Shown here: positions 1 to 9,806 of the stretch, in pieces
How positions within the stretch are numbered: the first letter of the stretch is position 1
Layout: the number at the start of each line of letters is the position of its first letter
NCBI RefSeq assembly: GCF_028335745.1
Contig: NZ_CP116477.1
Coordinates: 4,154,001-4,218,000, forward strand
DNA: 64,000 nt
From: Pectobacterium sp. A5351
Lineage (GTDB): Bacteria; Pseudomonadota; Gammaproteobacteria; Enterobacterales; Enterobacteriaceae
Direction of reading: 5' to 3'
The notes under the pieces: generated by a model
What the model saw: only the letters and a program-made list of their open reading frames with translations
The model's database searches: none
Told to the model about the DNA's origin: nothing
Translations under genes and position numbers: made by a program

Positions 1-919
1 ATTGACGCTGTTCCACGGACGCGGCGGTTCCATCGGTCGCGGTGGCGCACCGGCTCATGCCGCGCTGCTGTCACAACCGCCGGGCAGCCTGAAAGGTGGC
101 CTGCGCGTGACCGAGCAAGGCGAGATGATCCGCTTTAAATATGGCCTGCCAGAAGTCACCATCAGCAGTCTGGCACTATATACCGGTGCGATTTTGGAAG
201 CGAACCTGTTGCCGCCACCGGAGCCAAAACAGGAATGGCATGAGGTGATGGATGAGCTGTCCCGCGTGTCCTGCGATATGTACCGTGGATACGTGCGTGA
301 GAACCCGGATTTCGTCCCTTACTTCCGCGCCGCGACGCCGGAACTGGAACTGGGTAAACTGCCGTTGGGATCACGCCCGGCCAAACGTCGCCCGAACGGC
401 GGCGTGGAAAGCCTGCGAGCTATTCCGTGGATTTTCGCCTGGACGCAGAACCGTTTGATGCTGCCTGCGTGGCTCGGTGCGGGTGCCGGTTTGCAGAAAG
501 TGGTGGATGACGGCAAACAAGAACAGTTGGAAGAGATGTGTCGCGACTGGCCGTTCTTCTCGACGCGTATCGGCATGCTGGAGATGGTGTTCGCCAAAGC
601 CGACCTGTGGCTGGCGGAGTATTACGATCAGCGCCTGGTTGAAGAAAAACTGTGGCCGTTAGGGAAACAGCTCCGCGACCAGTTGGCCGCCGACATCAAC
701 ATCGTACTGGCTATTTCCAACGACGATCACCTGATGGCAGATCTGCCGTGGATCGCCGAGTCGATCGCCTTGCGTAACGTCTATACCGACCCCCTGAACG
801 TGTTGCAGGCTGAACTGCTGCATCGCTCGCGTCAGCAGGAGCAGCCAGATGCCGATCTGGAGCTGGCGCTGATGGTGACCATCGCCGGTGTCGCCGCGGG
901 TATGCGTAATACGGGTTAA
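1..919 (+). CDS. ppc: Phosphoenolpyruvate carboxylase, C-terminal part (5' end outside window)
   Basis: Carboxylates phosphoenolpyruvate with bicarbonate to oxaloacetate, the main anaplerotic reaction feeding the TCA cycle; cytoplasmic tetramer. The window opens inside the gene, so about 305 of the family's roughly 880 residues are visible. The first visible residues are the glycine-rich catalytic loop [19 protein letters not shown], which carries an essential arginine. The C-terminus AAGMRNTG is the conserved family end and part of the aspartate inhibitor site. The reading frame is open from the first base, with the first full codon at base 2, so the true start lies upstream. A strong terminator follows 20 bases after the stop. 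Family assignment is near certain; allosteric properties are inferred from the family. Confidence 0.97.
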   Translation, partial: LTLFHGRGGSIGRGGAPAHAALLSQPPGSLKGGLRVTEQGEMIRFKYGLPEVTISSLALYTGAILEANLLPPPEPKQEWHEVMDELSRVSCDMYRGYVRENPDFVPYFRAATPELELGKLPLGSRPAKRRPNGGVESLRAIPWIFAWTQNRLMLPAWLGAGAGLQKVVDDGKQEQLEEMCRDWPFFSTRIGMLEMVFAKADLWLAEYYDQRLVEEKLWPLGKQLRDQLAADINIVLAISNDDHLMADLPWIAESIALRNVYTDPLNVLQAELLHRSRQQEQPDADLELALMVTIAGVAAGMRNTG

Positions 920-938
920 TTGCGCGAGCAGTAAAAAT

Positions 939-966
939 AAAGGCCGGTCAACTGACCGGCCTTTAA
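939..966 (+). terminator. Rho-independent terminator after ppc
   Basis: Perfect 12-bp inverted repeat, AAAGGCCGGTCA at 939-950 and its complement at 953-964. It lies between the ppc stop and the convergent phosphatase gene and has A/T runs on both sides, so it may work in both directions. Confidence 0.85.
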
Positions 967-994
967 TCGATTCGCCAATAATATGAAGAAAACC

Positions 995-1777
995 TCACGC
1001 CAAATATTTATCCTGCAAATAGTTCCGCGCACGATTATCCAGACCGTATTCCACCTCAAGCCAGCTATCAATCGAACCGTGTCGTTCGTAGATGGCCTGC
1101 AACGCCGTCACGATGAATTCTTCCTGCACTGACAGCACATAAGAGAACTGTCCCAACGCTTTCTCATTCAGCGTTGCCGACAAATGCGTCAGCAGTTGCT
1201 GGCGGAATGGCGTCAGCGTCGTGTCCGTAAGCAGGTAATCTTCCATCACCGTCTGTTCATCCGCCCCCAGCGCAAACATCACCAGCGCCGAGCCGATACC
1301 CGTACGATCTTTACCCACCGCGCAGTGCTGTACCAGCCCGCCCTCACCCGGCTGTAATAGCAGCGACACCAGCTGTTTATAGGCTGAATTATTGAAAGGC
1401 AAACGGCGATAAAGCTCCAGCATAAACGCCCGGGAATCAAACGCCGCCAGCACATCAGACCCCAGCGAGTCCAGATTGGCCGTCACTTCATGGCGCAATG
1501 GGTTGGCAGGGTAAGCGTGATAGGTCGCACCTGCCCACAATACATCGGGCTTCTGCGCAATTTCATCGGCATCCCGATAATCCACCACGTGGGAAATAGG
1601 CACGCCCGCAAGATGTTCACAGTCAGCCTGACTCAGCAGATCCAGTGAGCCAGAGCGAAAAAGTTTGCCGTGTCGGATAAGCCGCCCGTCAGCAGCGCGG
1701 TTGCCGCCTAAATCGCGGAAGTTGATTCCGCCGTCCAGCGGTAATAAAGAGGGATGAAGCAACGTTGGTTCGGTCAT
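995..1777 (-). CDS. Protein tyrosine/serine phosphatase (Y_phosphatase3 family)
   Basis: A phosphatase of the atypical dual-specificity type, about 260 aa. The signature CX5R loop is visible as HCAVGKDRTG, with the catalytic cysteine and the arginine that binds phosphate; the lysine in this loop is typical of the lipid/atypical phosphatase group. The N-terminal GGINFRDLGG motif is also characteristic of the family. I chose the ATG at 1777 because AAGGAG lies four bases upstream; an in-frame ATG 12 codons earlier lacks such a site. The gene stands alone between ppc and udp and converges on ppc. No signal peptide is seen, so it is probably cytoplasmic. Physiological substrate unknown. Confidence 0.88.
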   Translation of the reverse strand: MTEPTLLHPSLLPLDGGINFRDLGGNRAADGRLIRHGKLFRSGSLDLLSQADCEHLAGVPISHVVDYRDADEIAQKPDVLWAGATYHAYPANPLRHEVTANLDSLGSDVLAAFDSRAFMLELYRRLPFNNSAYKQLVSLLLQPGEGGLVQHCAVGKDRTGIGSALVMFALGADEQTVMEDYLLTDTTLTPFRQQLLTHLSATLNEKALGQFSYVLSVQEEFIVTALQAIYERHGSIDSWLEVEYGLDNRARNYLQDKYLA

Positions 1778-1925
1778 ACATCTCCTTGCGAGGTTGAAAG
1801 GCGAGCAAGGCAACCGTATTACACACGTAGAGCATGTCGCAGGTTAACCCAATAAACCAGAACAAGTGATTAGGATAAGGGCTGGCCTCTGCGATGACCA
1901 GCCCAAAATATCATCAATATTGCGC

Positions 1926-2696
1926 TTATTCAGCCGCTAACAAACGGCGAGTCGCATCCAGCAACACCTTAATCACCGTGGTTTCGGCCAGTTTCATGGT
2001 CGCCACGTCAGGAATTTCCTGCTGGGTACGGTTCACGATAATTCCAGCGATCATGCCCGCTTTTAACCCCTGACTGGCGCACATGGTCAGCAGCGTGGCG
2101 GATTCCATTTCATAGTTCAGCACGCCCATACTTTGCCATTCTTCCATAGAACCGCGGAAGCGACGCACAACACGCCCAGAGAAGGTGTCATAGCGCTCCT
2201 GACCCGGATAGAACGTATCGGAAGACGCGGTGATGCCCACGTGCAGCGCCGCTCCCGAGGCTTTTGCCGCTTCCACCAGCGCGGTGGTACAACCGAAATC
2301 CGCGACAGCCGGGAATTCCATCGGCGCGAAGTGCAGGCTCGCCCCGTCAAGACGGACAGCGGCGGTGGTCACTAACACATCACCGACGTTGATCCCAGGC
2401 TGAATCGCCCCGGTGGTGCCGACGCGCAGAAAAGTACGGATGCCGAGCTGTGCCAATTCTTCTACCGCGATTGACGTTGACGGGCCGCCAATGCCGGTCG
2501 AGCAAACAATCACTGCCTTGCCGTCCAGTTCCGCACGCCAGGATGTAAATTCACGGTGTGATGCCAGATGTACCGGGTTATCCATCAGGCGAGCAATTTT
2601 TTCAACACGCTCAGGATCGCCGGGGACGATAGCCAGCGTCGCGCCCTGTAAATCGTTCTTGACCAGACCAAGATGGAACACATCAGATGTAGACAT
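1926..2696 (-). CDS. udp: Uridine phosphorylase
   Basis: Splits uridine with phosphate into uracil and ribose 1-phosphate in pyrimidine salvage; cytoplasmic hexamer of the NP-I family. The protein aligns almost throughout with E. coli Udp: N-terminal [15 protein letters not shown], phosphate loop [10 protein letters not shown], and the nucleoside-binding [17 protein letters not shown] segment (here [12 protein letters not shown]). Length is about 256 aa, as expected. The start at 2696 is chosen because GGGAGG precedes it at good spacing and the protein then begins [11 protein letters not shown] as in the family; the longer open frame upstream is not needed. Divergent from ysgA, as in E. coli. 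The upstream DNA carries paired CRP-type sites, so catabolite and CytR control is likely. Confidence 0.97.
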   Translation of the reverse strand: MSTSDVFHLGLVKNDLQGATLAIVPGDPERVEKIARLMDNPVHLASHREFTSWRAELDGKAVIVCSTGIGGPSTSIAVEELAQLGIRTFLRVGTTGAIQPGINVGDVLVTTAAVRLDGASLHFAPMEFPAVADFGCTTALVEAAKASGAALHVGITASSDTFYPGQERYDTFSGRVVRRFRGSMEEWQSMGVLNYEMESATLLTMCASQGLKAGMIAGIIVNRTQQEIPDVATMKLAETTVIKVLLDATRRLLAAE

Positions 2697-3213
2697 AACT
2701 GCCTCCCGGGCAATCAAGTGGGTATTCAGAGAAATCGCGCCGGACGCCCCATAAACGCGGTCTATAAACGTAACGCTGTTCACTTAAGACTGGATTTATT
2801 CGCCCAGTTCCTGTGCTCGCCCTGACGGACTGCCACACGTGGCATTTAAAATGCGTTTGCATTTTATAGGGGGAAACACGGTGATGAGGCTCCCGCTGGG
2901 ATACCTCGCACCATGGTAGCCCCCGGTATCTCGATTCTTAAACGATCGGCATTAGTCCATAAGCATCCGTTTAATAAAAAGACTCTAGCGCATCACTACG
3001 TCTTTTTAAGTGATGAGAATCACCTATAAAAAAGAAACAAACATCAACATACATAAAATATGTGATTAACATCACTATTTATCAGGTAAGGAATTCATTT
3101 TTGTCGATTAATCGTCTTCTAGTGTAGATGCTTTAATCATTGATAGTATTTATCATCAATGTTCTGGAATCCCTCTTTCCCATAAGAACAGCCCGATAAC
3201 AGGAGCGCGCGTA
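2697..3213. other. Long regulatory intergenic region between udp and ysgA
   Basis: About 517 bases without a convincing gene. It contains two CRP-type dyads (described separately) and a short perfect hairpin AAAATGC-GTTT-GCATTTT at about 2849-2866. If the CRP sites serve udp, its mRNA would have a leader of roughly 280 bases. The stretch 2950-3180 is AT-rich. No small ORF with a ribosome binding site was found. Confidence 0.6.
3010..3075. promoter_or_regulatory. Paired CRP-type sites 52 bp apart (CRP/CytR-style control)
   Basis: GTGATGAGAATCAC at 3010-3023 and GTGATTAACATCAC at 3062-3075 each carry the perfect CRP core GTGAT-N4-ATCAC. Their centres are exactly 52 bp apart, the geometry of the tandem CRP sites in E. 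coli deoP2 and other CytR-controlled promoters, where CytR binds between them. Read toward udp, sites at about -41 and -93 would place the transcript start near 2975, with a weak TAGAGT -10 on the minus strand at about 2982-2987. Assignment to udp rather than ysgA is inferred. Confidence 0.65.
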
Positions 3214-4041
3214 ATGAAGACTGATGAACAGACAACCTTCAAACATCTTCCTCAGGGTCTATCCCCGGCAGTGGAACCGCAGAGCTCCTCGATCATTACC
3301 ACGGATTCTGTCGGCATCATTGCCAGTGAAACCACCATTTCTTCTCAGGGTGAGCAGCTCCCCGCGTATATCGCCAGACCGGCGAACCATGACAAGCCGC
3401 TCCCTATCGTTCTGGTGGTGCAGGAGATTTTCGGCGTTCATCAACACATTCAGGACGTTTGCCGCAGGCTGGCCAAACAGGGCTATATGGCCATTGCGCC
3501 AGAGCTGTATTTCCGTCAGGGCGACCCCAGCCACTATAACGACATTCAGCGGATCCTGACCGAGCTGGTTTATAAGGTACCCGATACGCAGGTGCTATCC
3601 GATCTCGATCACTCGGCCAACTGGGCGATTAAACAGGGTGGGGACGCGAGTAAGCTGGCAATAACGGGTTTCTGTTGGGGCGGACGCATCACCTGGCTCT
3701 ACGCCGCACACAACCCGCAACTCAAGGCGGCCGTTGCCTGGTACGGCAAGTGTACGGGTGAGAAAACGCTGAATAGCCCTAAACATCCGGTCGATGTCGC
3801 AACGGAATTAGAAGCCCCGGTACTGGGGTTGTACGGTGCGAAAGACGAAGGGATTCCATTGGGACAGGTCGATACGATGCGGCAGGCGCTGCGTGCGGCC
3901 AATGCGGCGGCAGATATCATCGTCTACCCCGATGCCGGTCATGCTTTTCATGCCGATTACCGCCCCAGCTACCATGAAGAATCCGCACAAGATGGCTGGC
4001 GGCGTATGCTGGCATGGTTCCAGAAAAACGGCGTGGCGTAA
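3214..4041 (+). CDS. ysgA: Dienelactone hydrolase family protein
   Basis: An alpha/beta hydrolase of the dienelactone hydrolase family, 275 aa. The family triad is visible: the nucleophile cysteine in [10 protein letters not shown], an aspartate in YGAKDEGI, and the histidine in [15 protein letters not shown]. The N-terminal ~40 residues are variable, as in E. coli YsgA. The start has AGGAG eight to nine bases upstream. It is divergent from udp and precedes the metE region, matching E. coli order udp-ysgA-metE, except that a chemoreceptor gene lies between ysgA and metE here. The true substrate is unknown; a cytoplasmic location is expected since no signal peptide is seen. Confidence 0.92.
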   Translation: MKTDEQTTFKHLPQGLSPAVEPQSSSIITTDSVGIIASETTISSQGEQLPAYIARPANHDKPLPIVLVVQEIFGVHQHIQDVCRRLAKQGYMAIAPELYFRQGDPSHYNDIQRILTELVYKVPDTQVLSDLDHSANWAIKQGGDASKLAITGFCWGGRITWLYAAHNPQLKAAVAWYGKCTGEKTLNSPKHPVDVATELEAPVLGLYGAKDEGIPLGQVDTMRQALRAANAAADIIVYPDAGHAFHADYRPSYHEESAQDGWRRMLAWFQKNGVA

Positions 4042-4072
4042 CGCCATCACACTATTTTCTTTTTTATCACCG

Positions 4073-4162
4073 CGTTAAAACGCCACGGAAAATGAACTGC
4101 ACCCCAAAAGTTGGACACCCAACGAGTAGGGGTGCAGTTCAGAAAACGACGGCGTTTTAACG
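4073..4162. repeat. Nested palindrome containing an IS150-like terminal repeat
   Basis: Three concentric inverted repeats: outer CGTTAAAACGCC (4073-4084) with its exact complement at 4151-4162; middle TGAACTGCACCCC (4093-4105) with its exact complement at 4129-4141; inner GTTGG (4110-4114) with CCAAC (4119-4123). The middle arm plus the following AAAAGTTGGAC resembles the terminal inverted repeat of IS150-group (IS3 family) elements, and nearly the same string stands at the last bases of the window. It lies between the convergent ends of ysgA and the chemoreceptor gene, so the outer arms may be an old terminator stem into which a miniature element or IS footprint has inserted. Confidence 0.7.
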
Positions 4163-4182
4163 TGTGACAGAGGTGGACGGCC

Positions 4183-5844
4183 TTAGAACGACGTCCAGTC
4201 TCCGTTGTTACCCTGATCTTTTGCCACCGAGGGCGCTAAAGACAGCGCTGGCGTACGTGTTGGCACCGGTGCATAAGATGCCGTTTTACCGTTACCATTA
4301 GACGAAAGCTTAAAGGCGCTTACCGCCTCGACCAGAACGGAAGCCTGTGCTTGCAGAGACAAGGCAGCAGAGGCCGATTCTTCAACCAGAGCCGCGTTCT
4401 GCTGGGTCGTGGTATCAATCTGCCCAACCGCGAGATTCATCTGATTAATTCCATCACTCTGTTCACGGCTAGCCTGCGAAATCTCGCTGATAATATCATT
4501 CACATCGCGCACATAGCCCGTTAAACCTCCCATGGTTTCTTCGGCAGTATCCACCAGCGACATGCCTTCCTGAATTTTGCTCACGGAGTCGTCGATCAAA
4601 TCCTTGATCTCCCGTGCGGCGGTCGCACTACGCTGTGCCAAAGAACGCACTTCCCCTGCCACCACCGCAAAGCCGCGACCTTGCTCACCCGCACGTGCAG
4701 CTTCAACCGCCGCGTTCAGCGCCAGAATATTGGTCTGGAAGGCAATGCCGTCAATCACACCAATGATCTCCGCCATACGCTGGGATGAGTCGCGAATGCC
4801 GCGCATTTTCTGCGTCACAGAAACCATCACGTCGCCGCTTTGCTTCGCCGCACCAGAGGCTTTATTGGCAATATCCGTCGCCTGCTGGGTGTTCTCCGCC
4901 GTGTTTTTAATGGTAGACGTCAACTGTTCCATCGACGCTGCGGTTTCTTCCAACGAGCTGGCCTGTTCTTCAGTCCGGGCGGACAGATCCTGATTACCTG
5001 CGGCGATTTGCGAGGCTGCCGTCGAGATGGTTTCTGCCCCATCACGTACCTGCCCGACAATCGTGCTCAGGCTGGTGTTCATGTGATCCAACGATTGCAG
5101 CAGCAATCCGGTTTCATCTTTGCTGGTAACAGTGATGTTCGAGGTCAGGTCGCCCTGTGCCACTCTATCTGCCACTTGCAAAGCCTGCTGTATCGGTCGG
5201 GTTACACTGCGCGTAATTGACCAGGCAATCAATGCCCCAAATACGGCACCCAGCACCAAAATAAGCAACAGAATAATACGGGTCTCGCTGTATACCTCAG
5301 CCATCGCTTCAACAGAGGAATCCATTGCATCATCCTGATAATTAACCAGTTTTCCTACCGCATCACGGTACTGACGCTGGATGACATTCAGGTTGTTGTT
5401 GAACTCCTCAATCGCTGCGTCCCGATTGCCTGCTACCACTTCGCTGATAATTTTGTCACCAGACTTCAAAAATTCTGTACGGATGCCGCGAATAGCACGC
5501 AACTGAGCGACCGAACGTTCTTCAACAGTCTGCCCTTCCAGCTTATCCAACAGACGGCCAATCTCCTGGCGGAACGTATTCACGCGATCGACGTTTTCCT
5601 TGATTTTATCGTTACCTGAAACCAGCATCAGCCGCTGATACACCACCAGAATGCCGTTCACATTATCGATGAGATCATTGGAATCAACAGTTTGTGGGTA
5701 AACGTCTTTCACGATACTTCTGGCACTATCCTGGAAACCGGATAACTTAGACAGGGAAAAAGCGCTCACAATAAACAGCATTAAAATCAGGGCGGCAAAT
5801 CCGGCTCCCAGTCGATAGCCAATACGCCAATTCACTAAACTCAT
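4183..5844 (-). CDS. Methyl-accepting chemotaxis protein
   Basis: A transmembrane chemoreceptor of 553 aa that signals through CheW/CheA. A cytoplasmic start is followed by TM1 (about residues 11-31), a periplasmic helical-bundle ligand domain of roughly 155 residues, and TM2 (about 190-210, [18 protein letters not shown]). Then come a HAMP domain ([20 protein letters not shown]) and the highly conserved signalling tip around [20 protein letters not shown]. The C-terminus DWTSF fits the xWxxF pentapeptide that tethers CheR and CheB, as in the high-abundance receptors Tsr and Tar. AAAGGAGTG lies just before the ATG. A sigma-28 type promoter is seen about 340 bases upstream. Ligand unknown. It sits between ysgA and metE, which are adjacent in E. 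coli, so it is probably a lineage-specific insertion. Confidence 0.95.
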   Translation of the reverse strand: MSLVNWRIGYRLGAGFAALILMLFIVSAFSLSKLSGFQDSARSIVKDVYPQTVDSNDLIDNVNGILVVYQRLMLVSGNDKIKENVDRVNTFRQEIGRLLDKLEGQTVEERSVAQLRAIRGIRTEFLKSGDKIISEVVAGNRDAAIEEFNNNLNVIQRQYRDAVGKLVNYQDDAMDSSVEAMAEVYSETRIILLLILVLGAVFGALIAWSITRSVTRPIQQALQVADRVAQGDLTSNITVTSKDETGLLLQSLDHMNTSLSTIVGQVRDGAETISTAASQIAAGNQDLSARTEEQASSLEETAASMEQLTSTIKNTAENTQQATDIANKASGAAKQSGDVMVSVTQKMRGIRDSSQRMAEIIGVIDGIAFQTNILALNAAVEAARAGEQGRGFAVVAGEVRSLAQRSATAAREIKDLIDDSVSKIQEGMSLVDTAEETMGGLTGYVRDVNDIISEISQASREQSDGINQMNLAVGQIDTTTQQNAALVEESASAALSLQAQASVLVEAVSAFKLSSNGNGKTASYAPVPTRTPALSLAPSVAKDQGNNGDWTSF

Positions 5845-6452
5845 GTCTCACTCCTTTTAGGTAATGCATAGCAATGTCAATTGCGCACATGTCGCAGCTT
5901 GATGGAACCACAGGGCGGAGAATGATTGACGGTCGGAAGGGGAAAAACCTTCTGACGCGCCAGAGATACCTTGAGGCAGGCATTTTTACGCACGCTCTCA
6001 GCATGAGAGGCGCTATCAAAAATCAAATAGTTTCCCTCGGGTGTTGAGGTGCGAAAGTGGAAATAAATCTAACAATGCTACAAATACAACTGACAAGACC
6101 GCAAAGACGGGATGGAGGTGATAATAATGGTCTTCCCTCTCCGGACTCATGCAGCCATGGCCGCTCCTGTGTTATCCCTTTTTATCGGCAACATGTTTCT
6201 GAACTTTACAAATTGATCGTTTAAATCATTCAAAAATATACGATAAATAGATATCAACTATCAAAAATTAAGTTTCGATCGGAAAAATCACAGATAAAAC
6301 AACCGATAATTAACACAAATAACACTTCAATTACATAAAAGAATAGCCAGACATATTGGTTATTAAAAATAAAGAGATGAGAATATTTCCTGATAAAGCA
6401 TCACAAGCTAAATAACAAGAGAAAAAATCATATTTACTCTGCATAACACATG
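5845..6452. other. Long intergenic region upstream of the chemoreceptor
   Basis: About 600 bases. The proximal half (to about 6180) would be the chemoreceptor mRNA leader if the sigma-28 promoter is used. The distal half (6210-6450) is very AT-rich with many TAA/ATA runs and no gene. An open frame covering 5747-6019 on the minus strand overlaps the receptor start and shows no family features; I regard it as fortuitous. Confidence 0.5.
6182..6208 (-). promoter_or_regulatory. Sigma-28 (FliA) promoter for the chemoreceptor gene
   Basis: Read on the minus strand: TAAAGTTC, an 11-base spacer, then GCCGATAA. The enterobacterial FliA consensus is TAAAGTTT-N11-GCCGATAA, so 15 of 16 defined bases match at the exact spacing. 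It points toward the receptor at 5844 and implies a leader of about 330 bases. This ties the receptor to the flagellar late-gene regulon. Confidence 0.8.
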
Positions 6453-6485
6453 AAAAAATCAGGGAGGCCATCGCCTCCCTGATTT
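6453..6485 (-). terminator. Rho-independent terminator after metE
   Basis: Perfect 13-bp stem: AAATCAGGGAGGC at 6456-6468 and its complement at 6473-6485, with a 4-base loop. On the minus strand it is followed by a run of T, 17 bases after the metE stop. Confidence 0.9.
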
Positions 6486-6501
6486 CATCAGCAATTAAAC
6501 C

Positions 6502-8766
6502 TTACTGGGTTTCACGCAGACGCTGCGCGGCCTGAACCATGTTCGCCAGAGCCTGACGCGTTTCTGTCCAGCCGCGGGTTTTCAAACCGCAATCCGGATT
6601 CACCCACAGACGCTCAGCGGGAATACGCTGTGCCGCTTTCTTCAGCAACGCCTCCATCCATTCCACGCTCGGTACGTTCGGGGAGTGGATATCATAAACG
6701 CCGGGGCCAATTTCATTCGGGTATTCGAATTCTTCAAACGACTCCAGCAATTCCATATCGGAACGAGAGGTTTCAATCGTAATCACATCGGCATCCAGCG
6801 CGGCGATAGAATCCATGATGTCGTTGAACTCGCAATAACACATGTGGGTATGGATCTGCGTATCATCTTTCGCCACGGCGGCATTCAGGCGGAAAGCATC
6901 CACTGCCCAGGTCAGATACGCGTCCCAGTCAGAACGGTGCAGCGGCAGACCTTCACGCAACGCCGGTTCGTCAATCTGGATGATGCCAATACCTGCGGCT
7001 TCCAAATCTGCCACTTCATCACGCAGCGCCAGTGCAATCTGTTTAGCAATGGTTTCACGCGTAACGTCTTCACGCGGGAACGACCAGCACAGGATAGTCA
7101 CCGGACCGGTCAGCATGCCTTTCATCGGCTTGTCGGTCAGGGACTGCGCGTATTTCGCCCACTCAACGGTGATCGCTTCTGGACGGCTCACATCACCAAT
7201 GATGACAGGCGGCTTCACACAGCGAGAACCGTAGCTCTGCACCCAGCCATTCTGGGTGAAGATAAACCCATCCAGATGCTCACCGAAGTACTCCACCATG
7301 TCGTTACGCTCGGCTTCACCGTGCACCAGCACGTCCAAACCCAGACGCTCCTGCTCAACCACCGCTTGCTTAATGTGCTCGGCAATACCGGTGCGATAGT
7401 TATTGCTATCCAGACGCCCCTGTTTGAAATCCAGACGGAGGCCGCGAATTTCAGTGGTCTGCGGGAAAGAGCCGATCGTGGTCGTCGGCCATGCTGGCAG
7501 ATTAAAGCGCTCGCGCTGAGCATCTGCACGCACCGAGTACACATTCTGACGCTGGCTGTCCTGTGCGGTAACGGCTGCCAGACGCTGCGCAACGTCGGCG
7601 TTATTCACTCGCGTTGAGGTACGGCGGGCGCGAATCGGCGCGCTGTAGGCTTCCAGTGCCTGACCGTTGCCGCTATTCAGTGCCTGAGACAACAGTGACA
7701 GCTCCGCACATTTCTGAATCGCAAAGGCAAACCAGCTCTTCACTTCATCATCCAGACGCACTTCCACGCTCAGATCAATCGGGCTATGCAGCAGCGAGCA
7801 TGAGCTGCCCAGCCACAGATCGCGCGTTCCCACCAGCGGTTGCAGACGCTCGAACCAGTTGCTCAGATCGGCGCGCCATACGTTACGGCCATTAACCACC
7901 CCCAGAGACAGCACCCAGTTAGCAGGCAGTTGGGCGCTCAGCGTCGCGGCATCATCCTTACCGTGAACCAGATCGATATGCAGCCCCTGAACCGGCAGCA
8001 CTTTGATCGTTTCCAGATTCTGGCTCACGCTATCGAAATAGGTCGTCAGCAGCAGTTTCACCTGACCTTGCAACGCATCGTAAGCCGATTTAAACGCGGC
8101 CAGCCACGCTTGCGGCAGTTCCAGCGCCAGCGCAGGTTCATCGATCTGCACCCACTCAATCCCGCGTTTCGCCAGCTCAGCCAACACCTGCTGGTAAACG
8201 GGCAGAATATCCTGCAGCAGCGACAGACGGTCAAACTGCTCACCTTTCACTTTACCCAGCCACAGATAGGTAACCGGGCCTAACAGAACAGGCTTCACGT
8301 TATGGCCCAGCGCCAATGCTTCATCAACTTCATCCAGCAGTTGTGTCCAGGTCAGCTTGAACTGCTGCCCTTTGGTGAATTCCGGCACCATATAGTGATA
8401 GTTTGTGTTAAACCATTTGGTCATTTCAGCCGCAGCGGCAGGCTGACCGGTTGGCGCACGTCCACGGCCAATACGGAACAGCGTATCCAGATCGACCGAG
8501 CCGTCTTCATTCTGATGACGTGCAGGTACATTACCCAGTAGCAGACTGGTGGTCAGTACATGATCGTACCAGGCGAAATCACCCACTGGCAGCAGATCAA
8601 CACCAGCATCCTTCTGTTGTTGCCAATGACGCGCACGCAGCTCACGTCCAACGGTCAGCAACGCTTCCTGTGTCGCGTTACCTGCCCAGTAGCTTTCCTG
8701 CGCTTTTTTCAGTTCACGACGTAATCCAACGCGCGGAAAACCCAGTGTATGATTCACAATCGCCAT
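6502..8766 (-). CDS. metE: Cobalamin-independent methionine synthase
   Basis: 5-methyltetrahydropteroyltriglutamate-homocysteine methyltransferase, the last step of methionine synthesis; cytoplasmic zinc enzyme, 754 aa as in E. coli. It has two TIM-barrel domains. The C-terminal barrel carries the zinc ligands in HTHMCYC and in [10 protein letters not shown]; the substrate segment [13 protein letters not shown] opens this domain. The start at 8766 has GAGGAA seven bases upstream and begins [14 protein letters not shown] as in the family. It is divergent from its activator gene metR across a 104-base shared regulatory region; a terminator follows. Control by MetR with homocysteine and by MetJ is expected from the family arrangement. 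Confidence 0.98.
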   Translation of the reverse strand: MAIVNHTLGFPRVGLRRELKKAQESYWAGNATQEALLTVGRELRARHWQQQKDAGVDLLPVGDFAWYDHVLTTSLLLGNVPARHQNEDGSVDLDTLFRIGRGRAPTGQPAAAAEMTKWFNTNYHYMVPEFTKGQQFKLTWTQLLDEVDEALALGHNVKPVLLGPVTYLWLGKVKGEQFDRLSLLQDILPVYQQVLAELAKRGIEWVQIDEPALALELPQAWLAAFKSAYDALQGQVKLLLTTYFDSVSQNLETIKVLPVQGLHIDLVHGKDDAATLSAQLPANWVLSLGVVNGRNVWRADLSNWFERLQPLVGTRDLWLGSSCSLLHSPIDLSVEVRLDDEVKSWFAFAIQKCAELSLLSQALNSGNGQALEAYSAPIRARRTSTRVNNADVAQRLAAVTAQDSQRQNVYSVRADAQRERFNLPAWPTTTIGSFPQTTEIRGLRLDFKQGRLDSNNYRTGIAEHIKQAVVEQERLGLDVLVHGEAERNDMVEYFGEHLDGFIFTQNGWVQSYGSRCVKPPVIIGDVSRPEAITVEWAKYAQSLTDKPMKGMLTGPVTILCWSFPREDVTRETIAKQIALALRDEVADLEAAGIGIIQIDEPALREGLPLHRSDWDAYLTWAVDAFRLNAAVAKDDTQIHTHMCYCEFNDIMDSIAALDADVITIETSRSDMELLESFEEFEYPNEIGPGVYDIHSPNVPSVEWMEALLKKAAQRIPAERLWVNPDCGLKTRGWTETRQALANMVQAAQRLRETQ

Positions 8767-8870
8767 CGTTAATTCCTCATTTAGCCGTCCAGATGTTTAC
8801 ACATCCATAATCCGCAGGTAGTGTAGTAACTACAAGCGCAATTTATTCACTGTCACTGTGAAGGACTCTC
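8767..8870. promoter_or_regulatory. Shared metE/metR control region
   Basis: Within 104 bases I see two tandem 8-mers resembling MetJ boxes (AGATGTTT at 8791-8798 and ACACATCC at 8799-8806; consensus AGACGTCT, 6/8 and 5/8 matches), a near-perfect dyad TGTAGT-A-ACTACA at 8822-8834, and TTCAC-N7-GTGAA at 8846-8862 overlapping the metR ribosome binding site. The divergent layout is that known for MetR autoregulation and metE activation. Which dyad is the MetR site cannot be settled by eye. Confidence 0.5.
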
Positions 8871-9806
8871 ATGATCGAATTCAAACACCTGCGAACGCTG
8901 CAAGCACTGCGCAATACCGGATCGTTAGCCGCCGCTGCCGCTGCACTTCACCAAACTCAATCGGCGTTATCCCACCAGTTCAGCGATCTGGAACAGCGCC
9001 TTGGGTTCAGGCTATTCGTACGTAAAAGCCAGCCGCTGCGCTTTACGCCTCAGGGAGAAATTCTGTTGCAGTTGGCAGAGCAGGTGTTACCGCAAATCCA
9101 GCAGGCGTTGCAGGATTGTCATGCGCCGCACCAGACCACGCTGCGTCTGGCCATTGAGTGCCATAGCTGTATTCAGTGGCTGACACCTGCGCTAGACGAG
9201 TTCCATCAGCACTGGCCGCAGGTGGTGATGGATTTTAAATCGGGCGTGACGTTCGATCCTCAGCCAGCGCTCCAGCAAGGCGAGTTGGATCTGGTGATGA
9301 CTTCCGACATCATGCCGCGCAGTGGCCTACACTATTCGCCTCTGTTTGATTTTGAAGTCAGACTAGTGCTGGCTCCTGACCATCCGCTGGCGGGAAAAGA
9401 GAAAATCGAACCGGAGGATTTTACCGCCGAGACCCTGATGATCTATCCGGTACAGCGGCAGCGACTGGATGTCTGGCGTCACTTTTTGCAGCCGGCAGGT
9501 GTCAGTCCTACGCTGAAAAGCGTGGACAACACGCTGCTGCTGATTCAGATGGTCGCTGCCCGCATGGGCATCGCCGCGCTACCGCACTGGGTAGTGGAAA
9601 GCTTCGAGCGTCAGGGACTGATTGTAACCAAATCACTGGGGGATGGACTTTGGAGCCGGTTGTACGCCGCCGTCCGTGACGGAGAACAGCGCCAACCGGT
9701 GATTGATGCGTTTATTCGTTCGGCGCGTCAGCACGCTTGTGAGCACTTACCGTTTGTGAAGGACGCTTCACGACCCAACGCTGGTGTACCCACAGTGAGG
9801 ACGTGA
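8871..9806 (+). CDS. metR: LysR-type regulator of methionine genes
   Basis: A LysR-family activator of metE and metH that uses homocysteine as co-effector; 311 aa. The N-terminal winged helix-turn-helix is clear ([20 protein letters not shown], then [20 protein letters not shown]), followed by the substrate-binding-like effector domain. The sequence start [17 protein letters not shown] matches E. coli MetR. The GTGAAGGA just upstream supplies the ribosome binding site. It is divergent from metE, as expected. Its last 95 bases overlap the end of the convergent yigM gene, so the 3' ends are mutually antisense. Confidence 0.96.
   Translation: MIEFKHLRTLQALRNTGSLAAAAAALHQTQSALSHQFSDLEQRLGFRLFVRKSQPLRFTPQGEILLQLAEQVLPQIQQALQDCHAPHQTTLRLAIECHSCIQWLTPALDEFHQHWPQVVMDFKSGVTFDPQPALQQGELDLVMTSDIMPRSGLHYSPLFDFEVRLVLAPDHPLAGKEKIEPEDFTAETLMIYPVQRQRLDVWRHFLQPAGVSPTLKSVDNTLLLIQMVAARMGIAALPHWVVESFERQGLIVTKSLGDGLWSRLYAAVRDGEQRQPVIDAFIRSARQHACEHLPFVKDASRPNAGVPTVRT

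Noticed and set aside
5747..6019. 90-codon minus-strand frame overlapping the chemoreceptor start
   Set aside because: Runs into the receptor gene in another phase, and has no family features; most of it would be leader sequence.
6685..7617. 310-codon open frame antisense to metE
   Set aside because: Lies wholly within the metE coding sequence on the other strand, has no family motifs and no ribosome binding site; it is a codon-bias shadow.
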